Assembly: GCA_029857975.1 (NCBI GenBank)
Contig: JAOUFX010000076.1
Coordinates: 1 to 8,795 of the forward strand
Direction: 5' to 3'
Origin: Deltaproteobacteria bacterium
GTDB taxonomy: Bacteria; Desulfobacterota; SM23-61
Length of the DNA stretch: 8,795 bases
The notes under the pieces are model-generated. The model was not told the origin of the DNA. It searched no databases and was given only the letters and a program-made list of their open reading frames with translations. Shown here one piece after another: positions 7,353-8,795 of this stretch (the stretch's first letter is position 1; every line of letters starts with the position of its first letter). A program made the position numbers and the translations under genes.

Positions 7353-8375
7353 ATGACCAGCAAGAAAAAGATCAGGGTGGGCATCAACGGGTTTGGACGA
7401 ATCGGCCGGTCGGTTTTCAAGCAGTTGCTGCAGAGGGAGGAATTCCAGGTCGCGGGGATCAACGATTTGGCGAACCTTGAAGATCTGGCTTATCTTCTCA
7501 AGTATGACTCAGTCCATGGCTGGTATCCCGAAAAGGTTACCAGCGAAGGGACAACCCTCCAGGTAGAAGACCAGCGCATCCCCTTCTTCTCCAGTCCCGA
7601 TCCCGGGAAGATCCCCTGGAAGGAGGCAGGGGCCGAGATCATCATCGAATGCAGCGGCGCCCTCCGCAGCCGCTCCAAAGCCGCCGGACATCTGGAGGCG
7701 GGGGCGCGGCGGGTGATCCTTTCGGCTCCTTCCGACGATGCCGACGCGACGATCGTCCTGGGGGTCAATGAGGGAAGCTACGAAGCGAATTCCCACAGGA
7801 TCATTTCCATGGCCTCTTGCACTACGAACTGTTTGGCCCCGGTGGCCATGGTCCTTCATAAGGTCTTTGGAGTGGAGTACATCGCCTTCACCACCGTGCA
7901 CGCTTACACCTCAAGCCAATCGTTGATGGACACGCCCGCGCGCCATCGACGCCGCGGTCGGGCGGCGGCTTTGTCGATCATCCCCACCACGACGGGAGCG
8001 GCCAAAGCTACGGAAAAGGTTTTGCCGGGGCTGAGTGGAAGGATCACCGGAATGGCCATGAGGGTTCCGGTACCGGACGGTTCGGTGACCGACATGGTGG
8101 TTTCCCTGCAGAAAGACGCGACTCCGGCGCAGGTCAACGAAGCGCTGCTGCAGGCCTCGGAGCAACCCTCTCTCAAAGGAATCCTGCGGGTGACCCACGA
8201 GGCGCTGGTCTCCCGGGATATCATCGGCGATCCCCACTCTTCCATCGTCGACGCCCCTTCCACCCTGATGCTGGGGAGGCGGGTGGCCAAGGTTCTGGCT
8301 TGGTATGACAACGAATGGGGGTATTCCGCCCGCCTCGTCGACTTTGCGAAGTTTCTCGCCGAACGGGAACTCTGA
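7353..8375 (+). CDS. gap: glyceraldehyde-3-phosphate dehydrogenase, type I
   Basis: This 340-residue cytosolic enzyme oxidises glyceraldehyde 3-phosphate with phosphate to 1,3-bisphosphoglycerate in glycolysis, or runs in reverse. The Rossmann motif GINGFGRIG is at residues 10-18. Asp38 in AGINDLA is placed like the Asp that selects NAD over NADP, so NAD use is inferred. The catalytic Cys156 is in ASCTTNC and the partner His183 in FTTVHAYT. The S-loop RRGRAAALSIIPTTTGAAKA, the motif MAMRVPVPDGSVTD and the C-terminal WYDNEWGYSARLVD are all typical. The residue three before the catalytic Cys is Met (SMASC) where Asn (SNASC) is usual, a small oddity. Length is normal for the family. The gene is distinctly GC-rich compared with the left part of the window. 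It has its own strong ribosome binding site, 109 bases after the phosphoketolase remnant, and no clear promoter was identified. Nothing suggests damage. Confidence 0.96.
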   Translation: MTSKKKIRVGINGFGRIGRSVFKQLLQREEFQVAGINDLANLEDLAYLLKYDSVHGWYPEKVTSEGTTLQVEDQRIPFFSSPDPGKIPWKEAGAEIIIECSGALRSRSKAAGHLEAGARRVILSAPSDDADATIVLGVNEGSYEANSHRIISMASCTTNCLAPVAMVLHKVFGVEYIAFTTVHAYTSSQSLMDTPARHRRRGRAAALSIIPTTTGAAKATEKVLPGLSGRITGMAMRVPVPDGSVTDMVVSLQKDATPAQVNEALLQASEQPSLKGILRVTHEALVSRDIIGDPHSSIVDAPSTLMLGRRVAKVLAWYDNEWGYSARLVDFAKFLAEREL

Positions 8376-8464
8376 CCTCGTCTTCGATAGGCTTTGAGAA
8401 GGAGACGGAACAGCCGGAAGCAAAGGGAGAGGGGTTGCTTAGCAAAAGGCGCCAACCCAGAAAT

Positions 8465-8497
8465 CCCCCTGCCCTCTTTAGCCCAGAGGGCTGGGGG
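8465..8497. terminator. strong GC-rich hairpin downstream of gap
   Basis: Two 13-base arms (8465-8477 and 8485-8497) pair at 12 of 13 positions around a seven-base loop: CCCCCTGCCCTCT with AGAGGGCTGGGGG. It lies 90 bases after the gap stop in an otherwise non-coding 209-base gap. There is no immediate T tract (the next bases are AGACTGG; TATTTTCT follows some 14 bases later), so it is not a textbook intrinsic terminator. It may instead pause transcription or stabilise the gap 3' end. Confidence 0.45.
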
Positions 8498-8584
8498 AGA
8501 CTGGAAAGCTATTTTCTCCTCAGGAGAGGCATGGAGGATTATCTTAGAAACATACAATGATTCATGATTTCCCGGAGGTGCAAA

Positions 8585-8795
8585 ATGGTTCACAGAAAAA
8601 CAACCTACACGATACAGGCGACCGTTTTTGATGCGGTCATCTTCGACCTTGACGGGGTGATCACCGATACCGCATCCGTACACGCCGCGGCCTGGAAAAG
8701 GATGTTCGATGACTTTCTCTCCCGGCATGCCACCCGCCAAGGCGTCCCCTTTCAGTCTTTTGAAATCGACACCGATTACCGTCTCTATGTCGATG
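8585..8795 (+). CDS. beta-phosphoglucomutase-like HAD hydrolase (5' part, runs off window)
   Basis: The 70 visible codons start at ATG 8585 behind GGAGGTG (8574-8580). After a short polar lead (VHRKTTYTIQ) comes the HAD motif I, FDLDGVITDT, with the nucleophile and acid/base aspartates as DxD. The next segment, HAAAWKRMFDDFL, and TDYRLYVD are typical of the beta-phosphoglucomutase subgroup whose members usually sit beside or are fused to GH65 disaccharide phosphorylases, as in mycobacterial Rv3400. Such enzymes convert beta-glucose 1-phosphate to glucose 6-phosphate via a bis-phosphate. The rest, including the cap domain and motifs II-IV, lies beyond the window. The specific substrate is inferred. 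The gene follows gap by 209 bases with a hairpin between, so it may be a separate transcription unit. Confidence 0.8.
   Translation, partial: MVHRKTTYTIQATVFDAVIFDLDGVITDTASVHAAAWKRMFDDFLSRHATRQGVPFQSFEIDTDYRLYVD

Noticed and set aside
7904..8740. A 278-codon open frame on the minus strand
   Set aside because: It overlaps the conserved 3' half of gap and the start of the HAD gene; no family motif is visible and the GC-rich codon bias explains the open frame.

Overview
The window reads as a stretch of bacterial chromosome, probably from an environmental or metagenome-assembled genome. All recognisable genes are on the + strand. Most have Shine-Dalgarno sites of the GGAGG type. Base composition drifts from fairly AT-rich on the left (J-protein, pgm) to clearly GC-rich on the right (gap and the HAD gene). 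The protein families do not fix the phylum. A free-living bacterium with Embden-Meyerhof and glycogen/disaccharide metabolism fits, but I would not name a lineage.

Left part (1-2640): a compact DnaJ-family protein (132-806) sits behind an extended -10 promoter. It has only half a DnaJ zinc finger and a Tyr in place of the essential HPD histidine. It is followed by a phosphoglucomutase gene (990-2640) that is full length by homology but broken by one frameshift near 1347-1351. The two halves join exactly if two C residues are restored.

Middle part (2641-6603): a tandem-domain universal stress protein (2679-3620), then a degraded C-terminal scrap of a ZIP-type metal transporter (about 3697-3851, itself frameshifted). 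Next is an intact 891-residue P2-type cation ATPase (3928-6603). Its catalytic motifs are perfect, but several membrane residues that bind Ca2+ in SERCA are replaced.

Right part (6604-8795): the first ~43 codons of an acetate kinase gene run directly into the last ~135 codons of a phosphoketolase gene. This looks like the scar of a deletion through a phosphoketolase-pathway operon. Behind it lie an intact NAD-type glyceraldehyde-3-phosphate dehydrogenase (7353-8375), a hairpin, and the start of a beta-phosphoglucomutase-like HAD phosphatase (8585 to the window edge).

The genes fit a theme of sugar-phosphate entry and lower glycolysis (pgm, gap, beta-pgm, formerly xfp/ackA) mixed with stress and ion homeostasis (J-protein, Usp, ZIP, P-type ATPase). 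No new defence or mobile system is visible: no transposase, CRISPR array, tRNA or rRNA was seen. The real oddities are the gene wreckage (four damaged genes in under 9 kb), the YPD J-protein and the ATPase with an unusual ion site.
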